Shown here one piece after another: positions 38,681 to 40,971 of a DNA stretch of 40,971 nt. Numbering within the stretch: the stretch's first letter is position 1; every line of letters begins with the position of its first letter. Origin of the DNA: Candidatus Omnitrophota bacterium. Its GTDB lineage: Bacteria; Omnitrophota; Gorgyraeia; Aquiviventales; Aquiviventaceae. The translations under genes were made by a program, and so were the position numbers. The stretch covers positions 1 to 40,971 of the forward strand of contig JACQHS010000110.1 of NCBI GenBank assembly GCA_016198915.1, written 5' to 3'. The notes beneath the pieces are model-generated. The model was given only the letters and a program-made list of their open reading frames with translations, did not search any database and had not been told where the DNA came from.

Positions 38681-40971
38681 ATGTCGTTCGCGGAGCGTGT
38701 TGGGGCCCGGGTCGTGCGGTTTGGGTGGCTGATCGCCGCTGCCGGGTGTCTCTTGGCGCAGGGAGCGCCTCTGGCAGTCGCGGCTGAGTTTCGGACGACG
38801 GAACCCGCCGTCAGCCTCTACGCCAATTATGAAACGGTCAGTGTCTACGGGACCTACTTCGGCGATGCCAATGGCGATAGCACAGCCCGCTTTGAGTACA
38901 AGGAAGCGACGGCCAGCGCGTGGCGGCCCGGCATGGCGATGCACAAGCTGGGTGAGGAGAGCCGGTTTGCCGCCTTCTTCTTTGCCCAACCCGACGTCAC
39001 CTACGATGTGAAAATCACCTTCACCGATCCCGACGGCGTGACCGGGACCAACCCCGCGCAGGCCGCCGTGACGACCCGCAGCGATGTCGTCCCCGCCGGA
39101 TCAGGCACGACCTACCACGTCTCGCCTGACGGCAGCGACTCCAATCCCGGCACGGAGGCCGAGCCGCTGCGCAACATCTACACCGCCGCGTCACTGGTGT
39201 CCGCAGGGGACACCGTCCTGGTCCATCCCGGCACCTACGGGGGCCGCGTGAAAGTGTACAACAAGGTTGGCACATCCTCCGACTGGATCACCTTCCAGGC
39301 CGTGGGCGATGCGCCGGTTATTCTGGACGGCTCAGACACCGCCCTGCTTTCCACCGGACAGAATCGGTGGGCGCTGCATCAGGGATCGGTGTACAAGACG
39401 CCCTATTCGAGCACCCCGCAGGAGTACGTGGCGATTGACGGGATCCGGGCCTACCATTACCCGACCCTCAACGACCTGATCGCGGGATTCCAAGGCATTC
39501 CGGCCGGCTGGGTGCACGAAAGCGGCCAGCTCTATGTCCGCACCGTGGACGGCTCGGATCCGGATGACCATGTAATTCAGGTGTCCAAGACCGCGCACGG
39601 CTTCGAGCTGGACAACGCGCACTACATCAGGATCACAGGCTTCACCATCCAGTACTACGGCAAGGCGGCCATCCGTCTCAATGGGGGGGAGACGAATATC
39701 CTCATCGAAGACAACACCCTGCAGAACAACGGCTACGGGGTGCACAAGGGGGGCACGGGTGGCAGCCGGTTCACGATCCAGCGCAACACGATCACCGATA
39801 CCGGGGTAGCGACCTGGCCCTGGGACAAGGTGAAGAAAACCGTGCACGAAGCCGGCGGCATCCAGCTCTTTGCCATAGACCGGGGGGCGGTGGTTCGGGA
39901 CAACACGATCAGCGGCTTTTTTGACGGGGTGCAGATCAACCACTGGCCGCCGGAGCTGGGCTACAACTTCGATTCCGATGTCTACCGCAACACCATCAGC
40001 GATATCCGAGATGATGGGATCGAGTTTGAGTCCTCCAACGAGACGAATCTGCGGTTCTGGGAGAACCGCATGGAGCGCAACTATGTGGCGATGTCGGTCA
40101 ATCCTGTGCTGCGCGGGCCGGTGTATCTCTTCCGGAACACGGTGGTTGACGCGATCTCCGAGGGCTTCAAGGTGGGCTCGGCGGGGGCCACCACGTCTGG
40201 GATTGAATCCGTCGGCGCGGTGTATGCCTACCACAACACGATCCACGCCATTGACGATGTGGGCAATGACGACGACGGCGTCCAGTGCACGAACGGACCC
40301 AGCTACCAGAACCACACGTATCGGAACAACATCTTCTACGTCGGGCGGTATGTCGTCACAAACGAGGGCTGCCAGTCGACCGGCACGACCTACGACTACG
40401 ATCTCATGTATACGAAGGACTCCTCACGATTCGTGAAATGGGACAATTCAGTCCGCTACGGGAGCCTGGCGGAGTTCCAGACCGCGACCGGCCAAGCCCT
40501 GCATGCGATCAGTGCCGCGCCACAGTTCGAGGACCTCGCGGCAGGCGATCTGCGGCTCACGGCCACGAGTCCAGGCCTCGATGCCGGGACCGTGTTGGTC
40601 GGGTTTAACGATGCGACCTCCCCCTGGCCCTATACGGGCAGCCTCCCCGATCTGGGCGCGGCTGAGGTCGGGGGCGCACAGCCGGCCAACCAGCCGCCGG
40701 TCTTGGCGGCAATTGACAATCGGGTGGTGAGCATCGGTGAGAGCCTGACGGTCGTCGTGAGCGCGTCCGATCCTGATGGCGATGCGCTGACCTACAGTGT
40801 CCTCAACGCCCCGGCCGGGAGCACGTTCACCGGACAGACCTTGAGCTGGACGCCCACGGCGGGGCAGGCAGGGACCTACCAGGTGACGTTCAGCGTCTCG
40901 GATGGCACGTTGAGCGACGCCGAAACAATCACCGTGACGGTGCAGGACGCCGCGGCCGCCAACCAGCCCCC
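38681..40971 (+). CDS. Secreted right-handed parallel beta-helix protein with Ig-like repeats, 3' end outside the window
   Basis: The frame is open from 38681 to the window edge (763 codons, no stop). A signal peptide ends near 'LAVAAEF' (about residue 36). A beta-sandwich of about 100 residues follows. 'YHVSPDGSDSNPGTEAEPL' then opens a DUF1565/pectate-lyase-type beta-helix, with coils such as 'NILIEDNTLQNNGYGVH', 'FTIQRNTITDTG', 'AVVRDNTISGFFDGVQI' and 'DVYRNTISDIRDDGIEF'. 'NQPPVLAAIDNRVVSIGES' starts a cadherin/He_PIG-like Ig module, and the final NQPP begins another. Beta-helix proteins of this sort bind or cleave acidic polysaccharides such as alginate or pectin, or act as C5-epimerases. 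It could process the polymer made by this locus. Expression seems controlled by the leader and terminator upstream. Confidence 0.88.
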   Translation, partial: MSFAERVGARVVRFGWLIAAAGCLLAQGAPLAVAAEFRTTEPAVSLYANYETVSVYGTYFGDANGDSTARFEYKEATASAWRPGMAMHKLGEESRFAAFFFAQPDVTYDVKITFTDPDGVTGTNPAQAAVTTRSDVVPAGSGTTYHVSPDGSDSNPGTEAEPLRNIYTAASLVSAGDTVLVHPGTYGGRVKVYNKVGTSSDWITFQAVGDAPVILDGSDTALLSTGQNRWALHQGSVYKTPYSSTPQEYVAIDGIRAYHYPTLNDLIAGFQGIPAGWVHESGQLYVRTVDGSDPDDHVIQVSKTAHGFELDNAHYIRITGFTIQYYGKAAIRLNGGETNILIEDNTLQNNGYGVHKGGTGGSRFTIQRNTITDTGVATWPWDKVKKTVHEAGGIQLFAIDRGAVVRDNTISGFFDGVQINHWPPELGYNFDSDVYRNTISDIRDDGIEFESSNETNLRFWENRMERNYVAMSVNPVLRGPVYLFRNTVVDAISEGFKVGSAGATTSGIESVGAVYAYHNTIHAIDDVGNDDDGVQCTNGPSYQNHTYRNNIFYVGRYVVTNEGCQSTGTTYDYDLMYTKDSSRFVKWDNSVRYGSLAEFQTATGQALHAISAAPQFEDLAAGDLRLTATSPGLDAGTVLVGFNDATSPWPYTGSLPDLGAAEVGGAQPANQPPVLAAIDNRVVSIGESLTVVVSASDPDGDALTYSVLNAPAGSTFTGQTLSWTPTAGQAGTYQVTFSVSDGTLSDAETITVTVQDAAAANQP

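Noticed and set aside
1..40971. CRISPR arrays, tRNA or rRNA genes, insertion sequences
   Set aside because: No spaced direct repeats, no tRNA-like cloverleaf or rRNA signature, and no transposase or terminal inverted repeats were seen.

Overview
The window is a G+C-rich (about 60-65% by eye) stretch of a Gram-negative-type bacterial chromosome. Every supported gene lies on the + strand. Almost all of it is one exopolysaccharide or capsule biosynthesis locus of the Wzx/Wzy type. The envelope markers are a Wza-like outer-membrane export lipoprotein, an outer-membrane beta-barrel protein and a Wzz-BY-kinase. I cannot fix the taxon from the sequence alone. The gene mix (FecR, BBP2-like barrel, Wza, Wzc, TPR-Wzy, Thr-type membrane phosphatase/sulfatase-fold proteins) resembles loci of poorly cultured high-GC phyla such as Nitrospirota, NC10 or Omnitrophota, but that is only an impression.

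Layout. 1-3571: envelope and export proteins (partial FecR, beta-barrel, Wza with an N-terminal TPR region). 3571-10959: chain-length tyrosine kinase, two O-antigen polymerase/ligase proteins (one carrying TPRs and a C-terminal beta-rich module) and a Wzx flippase. 10946-15871: five glycosyltransferases (GT2, GT4, GT9, GT4, WecG/TagA). 15868-26974: a decoration and processing block, with an HTTM-DCC fusion membrane protein, three membrane-anchored alkaline-phosphatase-fold ('sulfatase') proteins that carry Thr rather than Cys at the nucleophile, and a large secreted glycoside hydrolase. 26971-37226: the initiating undecaprenyl-phosphate phosphoglycosyltransferase, a GlpD-like glycerol-3-phosphate dehydrogenase, a GT4, an SDR epimerase, a 33-codon asnB stump, a flippase-like membrane protein, a hexapeptide acyltransferase, a DPM1-like GT2, its degenerate paralog, and a cytoplasmic-looking phosphatase-fold protein. 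37287-38285: the frameshifted tail of a GT4 overlapping the start of a conserved membrane protein. 38286-38680: a noncoding stretch with a palindrome, a promoter, a four-hairpin leader and a strong intrinsic terminator. 38681-end: a secreted parallel beta-helix protein with Ig-like repeats, cut by the window edge.

Working together (inference): the phosphoglycosyltransferase loads the first sugar on undecaprenyl phosphate, the GTs extend the repeat unit, Wzx flips it, Wzy polymerises it, Wzc and Wza control length and export, and the phosphatase-fold, HTTM and acyltransferase proteins decorate it. The glycoside hydrolase and beta-helix protein may trim or bind the polymer. About fifteen gene junctions between 3.5 and 35 kb are ATGA- or TGATG-type overlaps, so the locus looks like one long translationally coupled operon. 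Two gene stumps, asnB at 32372 and a GT4 tail at 37338, show past deletion or rearrangement. The items most worth following are the structured leader before the beta-helix gene, the Thr-type membrane phosphatase-fold trio, the degenerate GT2 partner and the asnB stump.
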